Below are positions 1-9,869 of a stretch of DNA of 26,376 nt, piece by piece (within the stretch, counting starts at the first letter, position 1; each line of letters begins with the position of its first letter). The translations under genes and the position numbers were made by a program. Source of the stretch: Streptomyces rubellomurinus (lineage in GTDB: Bacteria > Actinomycetota > Actinomycetes > Streptomycetales > Streptomycetaceae); NCBI RefSeq assembly GCF_000961885.1, contig NZ_JZKH01000100.1, positions 1 to 26,376 of the forward strand, written 5' to 3'. A model generated the notes under the pieces. It was not told the origin of the DNA and made no database searches. It saw only the letters and a program-made list of their open reading frames with translations.

Positions 1-169
1 ACTCGGCCAGACCGTCGTCATGGTCACCCACGACCCCGTCGCCGCCTCCTACGCCGACCGCGTCGTCTTCCTCGCCGACGGCCGCATCGTCGACGAACTC
101 CTCAACCCCACCGCCGACACCGTCCTGGACCGCATGCGCCGCTTCGACGCCAAGGGCCGCACCAGCTGA
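1..169 (+). CDS. ABC transporter ATP-binding protein, C-terminal end (partial)
   Basis: Only the last 55 or so codons are in the window; the gene begins to the left. The reading frame (first full codon at base 2, TGA at 167-169) gives the end of an ABC ATPase: a switch/H-loop segment VMVTHDP followed by ASYADRVVFLADGRIVDE. This is the usual ending of MacB/LolD-type ATPases that pair with FtsX-like permeases. The FtsX-type permease starts 41 bases downstream on the same strand, so the two very likely form one operon encoding an export or lipoprotein/peptide-handling ABC complex at the cytoplasmic membrane. The Walker motifs lie outside the window, so substrate and full family placement cannot be judged here. 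Confidence 0.9.
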   Translation, partial: LGQTVVMVTHDPVAASYADRVVFLADGRIVDELLNPTADTVLDRMRRFDAKGRTS

Positions 170-210
170 GCCCGTTCGCAGCCCGCACCCGAACTACCCC
201 AGGACACCCC

Positions 211-2760
211 ATGTATCGCACCGCACTGCGCAACGTGCTGGCCCACAAGGGCCGACTGCTGATGACGGCGCTCGCCGTCATGCTCGGCACCGCCTTCGTG
301 GCGGGCACGATGGTCTTCTCCGACACCTTCGGCAAGGCCATGCGGGACAACAACTCCAAGAGCTACTCGGACGTTTCCGTCCAGGTCGTCGACCGCTCGG
401 CGGACTCCTCCCGGCGCCGCACCGAGGGCGGCAACGAGACCCTCGACGACGCCGCCGTCCAGAAGCTGGCCGCCCTGCCGGGCAGCGCCGGCGCCCGCGG
501 CGTGGTCAGCGGCTTCACCGGCGTCTCGGACAAGAAGGGCGACCTGATCGGCCAGTTCTGGGCCGCCAAGGGCGCCAACTTCGCGCCCGGCCAGAACGGC
601 GCCGACCCTCGCTACCCGATGGCCGAGGGCCGCGGCCCGCAGAACGCCAAGGAGATCGCGCTCGACCGTAAGACGGCCGACAAGGCCGGTTACAAGGTCG
701 GCGACACCGTCCGGGTCGGCGCCACCGGCCCGGTGGTCGACGCGAAGCTCACCGGCATCTTCACCACCGACGACCCGGTGGCCAACAGCGGCGGCACGCT
801 GACCCTGTTCGACCGCGCCACCGCCCAGCAGCTGCTGCTGCAGCCCGGGCGCTACAGCTCCGTCGTGCTCACCGCCAAGTCCGGCACCAGCCAGGACGAC
901 CTGCTCGCCCAGGTCGAGCAGAAGCTCGGCGACAACAGCCAGTTCGACATCGAGACCGGCGCCCAGCTCAAGGCCGACGAAGAGGCCATGATCACCAAGG
1001 GCACCGACAGCCTGCGCACCATGCTGCTGGTCTTCGCCGGCATCTCCCTGTTCGTCGGCATCTTCATCATCGCCAACACCTTCACCATGCTGGTCGCCCA
1101 GCGCACCAAGGAGCTGGCCCTGCTCCGCGCGATCGGCGCCAGCCGCAAGCAGGTCACCCGCTCGGTGCTGATCGAGGCGCTGGCCATCGGCACCGTCTCG
1201 GCGGCGGCCGGTCTGCTCGCCGGGATCGGGATCGGCGCCGGGCTGCAGTCCCTGATGGGCAGCCTGAACGAGAACATGCCGAGCGGCTCGCTGGTGATCA
1301 AGCCCATGACGATCGCGGTCACCGTCCTGGTCGGCGTCCTGGTGACGGTGCTGTCCGCGCTGCTGCCGGCCCGGCGCGCCGCCCGGATCGCCCCGGTGGC
1401 CGCGATGAGCAGCGGCGACCAGCCGGCCACCCAGAAGAGCCTGCTGATCCGCAACACCATCGGCTCGCTGCTGGCCGCCGGCGGCCTCGCCCTGATCGGC
1501 TACGGCGCCTCCACCGGCGACGACAGCGGCCGCATGCCGGTCGGCCTCGGCGCCTTCCTGGCCCTGATCGGCGTGTTCGTCCTGCTGCCGCTGCTCTCCC
1601 GCCCGGTGGTCGCGCTGGTCGGCCCGCTGCTGCGCCTGGTCGGCGGCACCCCGGGCCGGCTCGCCCAGCAGAACGCGGTGCGCAACCCGCGCCGCACCGC
1701 GGCCACCGCCGCCGCGCTCACCATCGGCCTGACCCTGGTCACCGGCCTCACCGTGATCGGCTCCTCGATCTCCGGGGCGCTCGACCGGACCCTCACCAGC
1801 AGCGTGAAGGCCGACTACCTGGTCTCGACCGCCAACGGGATGAGCCTGTCCCCGCAGATCCCGGCCCAGATCGCCAAGGCCCCCGGGGTGGCGGCCTCCT
1901 CCCCGATGAGCAGCGCCTACTGGGCGCTCAACGGCTCCTCCCAGGAGGTCACCGGCCTCGACCCGGCGGTGTTCGACCAGCTCCTCAAGGTCAAGCTGAC
2001 CAGCGGCTCGACCGCCTCGCTCGCCCAGGGCCAGGTGCTGGTCGACGCCGACGTCGCCAAGAAGGCGGGCGTCACCGCCGGCGGCACCGTCACCCTGTCC
2101 TACCCCGACCGCAGCAGCAGCACGTACACCGTGGGCGGGGTGTACGAGAAGGGCGGCGTGGTCGGCTCGGTCGTCCTGGCCAACAGCGAGATCGCCAAGC
2201 ACGAGCCGCACCCGCGCACCCCCGACGTCCTGGTGAAGGGCGCGAACGGCGCCACCGACGCCCTCAAGCAGTCGCTCAAGGACGCCACCGGCTCCAACCC
2301 GGTGATCAAGGTCAAGTCCATGCAGGAGGTCCGCGACGACTTCAGCCAGACCATCACCTTCGCGCTGAACATGATGTACGGCCTGCTGGCGATGTCGGTG
2401 CTGGTCGCGATCCTGGGCGTGATCAACACGCTGGCGATGTCGGTCTTCGAGCGCAAGCGCGAGATCGGGATGCTGCGGGCGATCGGCCTGGACCGCCGGG
2501 GCATCAAGCGGATGGTCCGTCTGGAGTCCGTGGTGATCTCGCTGTTCGGCGCCGGCATCGGCCTGCTGCTCGGCTGCTTCATCGCCTGGGCGATCAACGG
2601 CACCCTGGAGTCCAGCCTGGCCGGCCTGACCACGGTCCTGCCGTACGGCCAGCTGGCGCTGTTCCTGGTGCTGGCCGGGCTGGTCGGCCTGGTGGCCGCC
2701 ATCTGGCCGGCCCGCCGGGCGTCCAAGCTGGACATCCTGGAGAGCATCAAGACCGACTGA
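211..2760 (+). CDS. FtsX-like (MacB-type) ABC transporter permease
   Basis: Encodes 849 residues, the usual size of actinobacterial double FtsX-domain permeases. An N-terminal membrane segment (about residues 17-38) is followed by a periplasmic-type MacB domain. A first FtsX domain begins near residue 271 (MLLVFAGISLFVGIFIIAN, then AQRTKELALLRAIGASRKQV). Further membrane segments and a second extracytoplasmic domain follow, and a second FtsX domain starts near residue 714 (ERKREIGMLRAIGLDRRGIK). The RTKE/RKRE-ELALLRAIG loops are the coupling helices that contact the ATPase. The ATG at 211 has a modest AGGA ribosome site. Together with the ATPase upstream it should form a membrane ABC complex. 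MacB/FtsX relatives act in mechanotransmission, peptide or lipoprotein export and antimicrobial resistance; the substrate here is unknown. A strong terminator follows directly. Confidence 0.93.
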   Translation: MYRTALRNVLAHKGRLLMTALAVMLGTAFVAGTMVFSDTFGKAMRDNNSKSYSDVSVQVVDRSADSSRRRTEGGNETLDDAAVQKLAALPGSAGARGVVSGFTGVSDKKGDLIGQFWAAKGANFAPGQNGADPRYPMAEGRGPQNAKEIALDRKTADKAGYKVGDTVRVGATGPVVDAKLTGIFTTDDPVANSGGTLTLFDRATAQQLLLQPGRYSSVVLTAKSGTSQDDLLAQVEQKLGDNSQFDIETGAQLKADEEAMITKGTDSLRTMLLVFAGISLFVGIFIIANTFTMLVAQRTKELALLRAIGASRKQVTRSVLIEALAIGTVSAAAGLLAGIGIGAGLQSLMGSLNENMPSGSLVIKPMTIAVTVLVGVLVTVLSALLPARRAARIAPVAAMSSGDQPATQKSLLIRNTIGSLLAAGGLALIGYGASTGDDSGRMPVGLGAFLALIGVFVLLPLLSRPVVALVGPLLRLVGGTPGRLAQQNAVRNPRRTAATAAALTIGLTLVTGLTVIGSSISGALDRTLTSSVKADYLVSTANGMSLSPQIPAQIAKAPGVAASSPMSSAYWALNGSSQEVTGLDPAVFDQLLKVKLTSGSTASLAQGQVLVDADVAKKAGVTAGGTVTLSYPDRSSSTYTVGGVYEKGGVVGSVVLANSEIAKHEPHPRTPDVLVKGANGATDALKQSLKDATGSNPVIKVKSMQEVRDDFSQTITFALNMMYGLLAMSVLVAILGVINTLAMSVFERKREIGMLRAIGLDRRGIKRMVRLESVVISLFGAGIGLLLGCFIAWAINGTLESSLAGLTTVLPYGQLALFLVLAGLVGLVAAIWPARRASKLDILESIKTD

Positions 2761-2774
2761 CGGCCCCGCGCCCG

Positions 2775-2814
2775 ACGCCGCCGGCCCCGAGCTCCCGCTC
2801 GGGGCCGGCGGCGT
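2775..2814 (+). terminator. Rho-independent-type terminator after the ABC permease
   Basis: A perfect 18-bp GC-rich stem (2775-2792 with 2797-2814) closes a four-base TCCC loop and is followed by TTTCC. It starts 15 bases after the permease stop codon, so it most likely ends the ABC operon transcript. Confidence 0.85.
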
Positions 2815-2834
2815 TTCCTGGCCCCGCGCGCGGC

Positions 2835-2906
2835 CCCGCCCCGAGCCCCCTCCCCGGGCGAGCGGGTGACCCCGCCCCGAGCCCCCTCCTCGGGCGAGCG
2901 GGCGAC
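2835..2906. repeat. Two tandem 36-bp repeats in the intergenic region
   Basis: Bases 2835-2870 and 2871-2906 are adjacent 36-bp copies with two mismatches. They lie between two hairpins in the gap between convergent genes. No coding role is apparent. Confidence 0.7.
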
Positions 2907-2913
2907 AACACAG

Positions 2914-2949
2914 CAGAGCCCCTGCCGGAGGGTCACGGCAGGGGCTCTG
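2914..2949. terminator. Bidirectional hairpin terminator between convergent genes
   Basis: A perfect 14-bp stem (CAGAGCCCCTGCCG at 2914-2927 with its complement at 2936-2949) encloses an eight-base loop. It lies downstream of both the + strand permease and the - strand ndh, so it can act for either and most obviously ends ndh transcription. The rest of the 313-base gap (2761-3073) holds only the first terminator and the tandem repeat. Confidence 0.75.
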
Positions 2950-3073
2950 TACTGCTGTACTCCGCCCGGTCGCACGGCCGGCTGAGCACCACGGAGGTCG
3001 TGGTCCGGCGACACTGCCGGGCGGAGGGCCTCCGACTCATACCCCGGCGCTCCCACACCGGGGTCTCAGTCGC

Positions 3074-4444
3074 TTACTTGCCGGCGAGTTCCTTCTCGGC
3101 GGCCGGCTTGGCAGCGGTCTCGGCGGGCTTGGTGGGCGGCGTGACCTCCTGGATCGGCAGCTGCGGCTGCTCCATCTGGGAGAGGCCGACCATCTCGCGC
3201 TTCAGGAAGACCGCGAGCGTCCAGTCCATGAAGACGCGGACCTTGCGGTTGAAGGTCGGAACCATCGCGCCGTGGTACAGGCGGTGGAACCACCAGGCGA
3301 GGCGGCCCTTGAGCTTGACCTTGCCGAAGAGGATCGCGACGCCCTTGTGCAGGCCGAGGCCGGCCACCGCACCGAGGTTCTTGTGCTTGTACTCCTTCTG
3401 CGGGAAGCCCCGCATGCCGGAGATCACGTTGTCGCCGAGGACGACGGCCTGGCGGCAGGCGTGCTGGGCGTTCGGCGGGCACCAGGCGCCCTCGCCGACG
3501 GCGAGGTCCGGCACCTGGGCGTTGTCGCCGGCCGACCAGACGTAGTCGAAGCCCTGGACCTGGAGGGTCGGGGCGGTGTCCACGTGGCCGCGCGGGCCCA
3601 GCGGCAGGCCGAAGTTGGCGAGGATGGGGTTCGGCTTCACGCCGGCCGTCCACACGATGGTGGAGGCGTCCATCTCCATGCCGTTCTTCAGCACGACGTG
3701 GCCGTCGATGCAGGAGTCCATCGAGGTCTCGATGTAGACCTCGATCTTCCGCTCCTCCAGCTTCTCCTTGGTCCACAGGCCCAGCTCCGGGCCGACCTCG
3801 GGGAGGATGCGGTTGGCCGCCTCGACCATGACGAAGCGCATGTCGTCACGGCTGACGGTCTTGTACAGCTTCGACGCGTCGCGCGCCATGTCTTCGATCT
3901 CGGCCAGCGTCTCGACGCCGGCGAAGCCGCCGCCGATGCAGACGAAGGTCAGCGCCTTGCGGCGGATCTCCTCGTCCGTGGTGGACTCGGCCTTGTCGAG
4001 CTGCGCCATGACGTGGTTGCGGAGGCCGATGGCCTCCTCGACCGTCTTCATGCCGATGCCGTTCTCCGCCAGACCCGGGATCGGGAAGGTGCGGGAGACC
4101 GAGCCGGTCGCGACGACCAGGTACTCGAACGGCAGCTCGTAGCTGTCGCCGGCCGCGGGCTGGATGGTGGCGACCTTGCGGGCGTGGTCGATGCCGGTGA
4201 CGGACCCGGTCAGCACCTCCGCCTTCTTGAGGACGCCGCGCAGCGGGGCGACGAGGTTGCGAGGCGCGACGCTGCCGCCGGCCGCCTCGGGAAGGAAGGG
4301 CAGGTACGTCATGTACGACCGCGGGTCCACGACCGTGACGGTCGCTTCGCCGTAGCGCATCTTCTTGAGGATGCGCATCGCGGCATACAGGCCGACGTAA
4401 CCACCGCCGACAATGAGGATGCGAGGACGCTCCGTGGTGCTCAT
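3074..4444 (-). CDS. ndh: Type II NADH dehydrogenase (NAD(P)/FAD-dependent oxidoreductase)
   Basis: Encodes 456 residues starting MSTTERPRILIVGGG. NDH-2 enzymes oxidise NADH and pass electrons to membrane quinone without pumping protons. The FAD-binding Rossmann motif GGGYVGLYAA lies near residues 12-21. A second dinucleotide-binding motif, GGGFAGVE, lies near residue 170 for NADH. The later segment with GYVWSAGD-type sequence (FDYVWSAGDNAQVPD) is typical of the family. The open frame extends 72 codons further upstream, but homologous sequence begins at MSTTERP, so ATG at 4444 is chosen. No Shine-Dalgarno sequence precedes it; a -10-like GATACT ends eight bases before the ATG, suggesting a leaderless mRNA. 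A Rex-like inverted repeat lies just upstream. The gene is monocistronic and convergent with the ABC operon. Confidence 0.95.
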   Translation of the reverse strand: MSTTERPRILIVGGGYVGLYAAMRILKKMRYGEATVTVVDPRSYMTYLPFLPEAAGGSVAPRNLVAPLRGVLKKAEVLTGSVTGIDHARKVATIQPAAGDSYELPFEYLVVATGSVSRTFPIPGLAENGIGMKTVEEAIGLRNHVMAQLDKAESTTDEEIRRKALTFVCIGGGFAGVETLAEIEDMARDASKLYKTVSRDDMRFVMVEAANRILPEVGPELGLWTKEKLEERKIEVYIETSMDSCIDGHVVLKNGMEMDASTIVWTAGVKPNPILANFGLPLGPRGHVDTAPTLQVQGFDYVWSAGDNAQVPDLAVGEGAWCPPNAQHACRQAVVLGDNVISGMRGFPQKEYKHKNLGAVAGLGLHKGVAILFGKVKLKGRLAWWFHRLYHGAMVPTFNRKVRVFMDWTLAVFLKREMVGLSQMEQPQLPIQEVTPPTKPAETAAKPAAEKELAGK

Positions 4445-4451
4445 ATCGGAA

Positions 4452-4495
4452 AGTATCCAGCACCGTCCGGAGCAGCCTTCGTGAGCCCGGTCACA
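4452..4495 (-). promoter_or_regulatory. Candidate ndh promoter with a Rex-like operator
   Basis: On the minus strand, GATACT (4457-4452) is positioned as a -10 box eight bases before the ndh ATG. The 16-bp imperfect repeat at 4495-4480 reads TGTGACCGGGCTCACG and abuts the expected -35 position. It resembles the actinobacterial Rex site (TGTGAA-N4-TTCACA) with two symmetric inner changes and one outer change. Rex senses NADH/NAD+ and is known to control ndh in Streptomyces. The -35 itself is weak. Site identity is inferred by pattern only. Confidence 0.4.
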
Positions 4496-4816
4496 AGTTG
4501 CTGGACACCCCGTGCTACACTGCGCGGCCACAAAACCGGCCCCGAGGTCCGCGCTCACCACCCCGCGCGGGGGTGCGTGAACACGCGCCGGAGCACCACC
4601 CTGCTGAGCAGCAACGATCCGTACGACACCCGGGTTCCCGCTCGCGATTTCGATTTTCAAACCTCAGGCGAGCGCCAGCCTGCGATCCCACGGCCCCCTC
4701 CGCCGGGGAACCTTCGGTCCCACATTTCGGACGTAGCGGGCGAGCGGGTGCGACGAATGACTGGATCGCCATGTGAAGAAATTCACGAACCTTTCCGCCA
4801 CGCGCCCGGGCGCGCC

Positions 4817-4851
4817 CCGGCCCCGGCCCCCCGAAGGGGCGCCGGGGCCGG
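4817..4851 (-). terminator. Hairpin terminator after ppx
   Basis: An 11-bp outer stem (4817-4827 with 4841-4851) and a 4-bp inner stem with a GAA loop form a long GC hairpin 22 bases beyond the ppx stop codon on the minus strand. It has no T-run, which is normal in Streptomyces. It probably ends the divIC-DUF501-ppx transcript. Confidence 0.6.
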
Positions 4852-4872
4852 TTCGGTAAGCCGCGCAGGGGG

Positions 4873-5814
4873 TCAGGAGGCCATACTCCAGGCGACCCCG
4901 TCGAGGATGTCGTGCTCGCTGACGACCACCTCGGCGGCGCCCGTCCGGTCCATGATCTCGAGCAGTTCCAGGGCCCCGGCGGCGATCACGTCCACCCGGC
5001 CCGGGTGCATCGACGGGATGGCCGCGCGCTGGGCGTGGGTGGCGGCCAGCAGCTCGGCGGCGATCTCGGCGACCCGCTCCCGGCTGATCCGGGAGTGGTG
5101 GATCAGCGCCGAGTCGTACTCGGGCAGGTCCTGGGCGATCGCGGACACCGTGGTGACCGTCCCGGCCAGGCCCACCAGGGTGGCCGCCCCCTTCAGCGGG
5201 ACGACCTCCTCGGCCTTGTCCAGCTCGGCCCGCACGTGCGCCCGGGCCTCGGCGACCTGTGCCTCGGAGGGCAGCTCGGCGCCGCCGAAGTGCCGCTCGG
5301 TGAGCCGCACGCAGCCGATGTCCACCGACCGCGCCGCCTGCACGTCGTCCCCGCCGAGGACGAACTCGGTCGAGCCGCCGCCGAGGTCGAACACCAGGTA
5401 GGGCGCCGGGAACTGACCGGCCGACAGCTCCTTGGTGGCGCCCGTGAACGACAGGTGCGCCTCCTCCTCGCCGCTCACCACCTCGGGCTCGACGCCCAGG
5501 ATGTCGCGCACGCCGGTGACGTACTCGTCGCTGTTCTCGGCGTCCCGCGAGGCGCTGGTGGCGACGAAGCGGGTGCGCTCCGGGCCGACGCCGAAGCCGG
5601 CGATGACGTCCCGGTACTCACGGCAGGCCGCGAAGGTGCGGGCGAGCGCGTCCGGGTGCAGCCGGCCGGTCCGGTCGACGTCCTGGCCCAGCCGGTTGAT
5701 GATCATCCGGCGGTCGAGGTCGGTGATCTCCCCGGTCTCCGGGTCGAGGTCGGCGACCAGCAGGCGGATCGAGTTGGTGCCGCAGTCGATCGCGGCCACG
5801 CGGGTCATGGTCAC
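4873..5814 (-). CDS. Ppx/GppA family phosphatase (exopolyphosphatase / pppGpp hydrolase)
   Basis: Encodes 313 residues, the short actinobacterial form of Ppx/GppA with no HD domain. The family belongs to the ASKHA fold and removes terminal phosphate from polyphosphate or from pppGpp. Visible motifs are the phosphate-1 segment AAIDCGTNSIRLLVADLD near residues 7-24, the RLGQDVD segment, the phosphate-2 segment YLVFDLGGGSTEFV near residue 142, and GLAGTVTTVSAI in the second half. The frame starts with GTG at 5814, overlapping the DUF501 stop as GTGA. An in-frame ATG at 5808 is an alternative. The tight overlap implies translational coupling. Whether it acts on polyphosphate or on guanosine alarmones cannot be decided from sequence. 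Confidence 0.93.
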   Translation of the reverse strand: MTMTRVAAIDCGTNSIRLLVADLDPETGEITDLDRRMIINRLGQDVDRTGRLHPDALARTFAACREYRDVIAGFGVGPERTRFVATSASRDAENSDEYVTGVRDILGVEPEVVSGEEEAHLSFTGATKELSAGQFPAPYLVFDLGGGSTEFVLGGDDVQAARSVDIGCVRLTERHFGGAELPSEAQVAEARAHVRAELDKAEEVVPLKGAATLVGLAGTVTTVSAIAQDLPEYDSALIHHSRISRERVAEIAAELLAATHAQRAAIPSMHPGRVDVIAAGALELLEIMDRTGAAEVVVSEHDILDGVAWSMAS

Positions 5815-6488
5815 TCGGACTCCTGCTCCGGGCCGGTTTCCGGCACTCCGGCCTCGGTCTCGGACTCGGCGGCGAGCTTCTTGGCGGCCCGCTCGGCGGT
5901 CTTCTGCTGCTTGGCCGCGATGACGGCCTCGTGGTCCTGCTCCTTGGCGCGGTTGCGGGCGACCCGCTCACCGGCCGCCTCGACCTCGGCCGGGGAGACG
6001 CAGGGGCCCTTGGCCCACCAGTCCTCCAGCATGCCGATCGCCTCGTCGCCGAGCGGGTTGACGCCCTCTCCGGCGGCCAGCGAGTGGCCGACCAGCACGT
6101 GCAGGCACTTCACCCGGTCCGGCATGCCGCCGGCGCTCGGGAAGCCCTCCAGCACCTCGATGGCGTCGCGCCGGGCGATGTAGTCCTCGTGCGCCTTCTG
6201 GTACGCGGCGGCCAGCTCCGGGTCCTCGGCGAGCCGGGCGGTCTGCTCCTTCATCACGCCCTCGGCCTCCAGGGTGCCGATCAGCGAGGCGGCCTTGGGG
6301 CAGGTCAGGTAGTAGAGCGTGGGGAACGGCGTGCCGTCCGGGAGCCGCGGGGCGGTCTCCACGACGTCCGGGTTGCCGCAGGGGCAGCGGTGCGCCACAC
6401 CGCGCAGGCCGCGCGGCACCCGGCCGAGCTGGGCGGCGATGGCCGCGACGTCGGCGTCGGAGACGGCGGGGTGGTTCTCAGTGGTCAT
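5811..6488 (-). CDS. DUF501 domain-containing protein
   Basis: Encodes 225 residues. The first 165 or so match the DUF501 family, a conserved actinobacterial protein of unknown function found between divIC and ppx. Characteristic stretches are LGRVPRGLRGVAHRCPCGNPDVVET, PTLYYLTCPKAASLIGTLEAEGVM and FPSAGGMPDRVKCLHVLVGHSLA. The cysteines in RCPCG, LTCPK and KCLH are conserved in the family and could bind metal, but that is inference. The C-terminal 45 residues are charged, low-complexity and rich in K, E and A. The ATG at 6488 overlaps the end of divIC by 11 bases, and the stop overlaps ppx, so all three genes should be co-translated. No function is assigned. Confidence 0.9.
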   Translation of the reverse strand: MTTENHPAVSDADVAAIAAQLGRVPRGLRGVAHRCPCGNPDVVETAPRLPDGTPFPTLYYLTCPKAASLIGTLEAEGVMKEQTARLAEDPELAAAYQKAHEDYIARRDAIEVLEGFPSAGGMPDRVKCLHVLVGHSLAAGEGVNPLGDEAIGMLEDWWAKGPCVSPAEVEAAGERVARNRAKEQDHEAVIAAKQQKTAERAAKKLAAESETEAGVPETGPEQESE

Positions 6489-6984
6489 GGGGGGAGGTGT
6501 CTCCAGCGGGTGGCGATGGGGTCGGACGGGGGTTGGCGGGGGCGGCCGCGGCGGTGTCGGCCGCGTCCACCGAGTCCCAGATGCCGGCGTACCAGGGCTT
6601 GGCGGCCTTCACCGGGCCGGCCGCCGTGCCTCCGGGGGAGGCGGGGTCGCTCGCGGAGGGCTTGGCGGCGGACTGCTGCCCGGCCGGGTCCACCGCGATG
6701 TACGGGGTCTCCCCCGGCACCGCGTAGTGCAGCCGGGCGCGGGCCTGCGCCTTGACGTACTCCGGGTCCTGCCAGCGGGCCTTGTCCCGGCGCAGCTGCT
6801 CGACCTGCTGGCGCGCGTGGTCGGCCTTCGCCCGCTGGGCGGAGATCTCGGCGCGCTGCGAGATGAACTGCCGCGTCGGGTAGGCGAGGATCGCCACCAG
6901 GGAGCAGAGCACCAGCACGAGGACGGTCGCCCGGCTCGTGAACCGAGGTCGGGCCGCCAAGCCCGGAATCCTCCAGCCTGCCAT
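6478..6984 (-). CDS. divIC: Septum formation initiator DivIC/FtsB family protein
   Basis: Encodes 168 residues. A short cytoplasmic N-terminus is followed by one transmembrane helix (about residues 18-36, ATVLVLVLCSLVAILAYPTRQF). An extracytoplasmic coiled coil follows (AEISAQRAKADHARQQVEQLRRDKARWQDPEYVKAQARARLHYAVPGE), which is the classical FtsB/DivIC layout. These proteins form the FtsQ-FtsL-DivIC complex that activates septal wall synthesis; in Streptomyces it acts during sporulation septation. The C-terminal 55 residues are rich in P, A and D and look disordered. ATG at 6984 has an AGGAGGGGG site upstream. The eno > divIC > DUF501 > ppx order matches the conserved actinobacterial arrangement, although a hairpin separates eno from divIC. 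Confidence 0.93.
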   Translation of the reverse strand: MAGWRIPGLAARPRFTSRATVLVLVLCSLVAILAYPTRQFISQRAEISAQRAKADHARQQVEQLRRDKARWQDPEYVKAQARARLHYAVPGETPYIAVDPAGQQSAAKPSASDPASPGGTAAGPVKAAKPWYAGIWDSVDAADTAAAAPANPRPTPSPPAGDTSPHDH

Positions 6985-7010
6985 CTCCGGTGTCCCCCTC
7001 CTGGTCGCGA

Positions 7011-7054
7011 CGGTGCCCCGCCGTCCACCCTACGGGGTGAACGGCGGGGCACCG
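7011..7054 (-). terminator. Strong hairpin between eno and divIC
   Basis: A perfect 14-bp stem (CGGTGCCCCGCCGT at 7011-7024 with 7041-7054) continues after one mismatch into a further 5-bp stem (7026-7030 with 7035-7039) with a TACG loop. It lies about 95 bases after the eno stop codon on the minus strand. It should end or attenuate eno transcription, implying that divIC needs its own promoter or read-through. Confidence 0.8.
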
Positions 7055-7094
7055 GTCAGGCGTGCGCTGGCGCGGGCGCTCAGCCCTCGTACGT

Positions 7095-8523
<1,429 letters not shown>

Positions 8524-8687
8524 CTAACCGCCCGGGCTCGCGGGGCCACGTCCGCCTCGGCACCGTCTCAGCGTGTGGCCCCCTACCCACCGGTAGTTCA
8601 CCTCGTCGACCCGGTACGTCCCCCCGGACCGGGGCGATCGCGGACGAAGGGGGCCGGTGCGGACGACCCCCTCCCCGGCGCGCCCGG

Positions 8688-9734
<1,047 letters not shown>

Positions 9735-9869
9735 TCATATCACCGACATCACACCGAAATCACGGCACGTGATCAATCGCCTACCAACGGCACCGGTTTG
9801 TCCGGATTGATAGGTGTTCATACCGGCGCCAACGGCGCGTCGGCGACGGCGCGTCAGCGTGGCGCGGTC

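Larger units (their letters stand above)
4445..4872. other. 428-base gap between ndh and ppx: control region and terminator, no gene seen
   Basis: This gap holds the ndh promoter region on the left and the ppx terminator on the right. Between them are an extended -10-like TGCTACACT on the plus strand (4513-4521), a CCCCGCGCGGGG palindrome, a small AT-rich patch near 4645-4665 flanked by the inverted repeat CGCTCGC/GCGAGCG, and a second Rex-like repeat at 4772-4787 (TGTGAAGAAATTCACG). I see no tRNA-like fold and no convincing reading frame. A small RNA from the plus-strand promoter-like site is possible but unsupported. Confidence 0.5.

Noticed and set aside
4445..4660. 72-codon N-terminal extension of ndh
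   Set aside because: No homology-like sequence and no ribosome site; the Rossmann motif begins nine residues after ATG 4444, as usual in the family, and the extension covers the promoter.
4640..4700. tRNA-like segment in the AT-rich patch between ndh and ppx
   Set aside because: No T-loop with a supporting stem and no acceptor pairing could be found on either strand.
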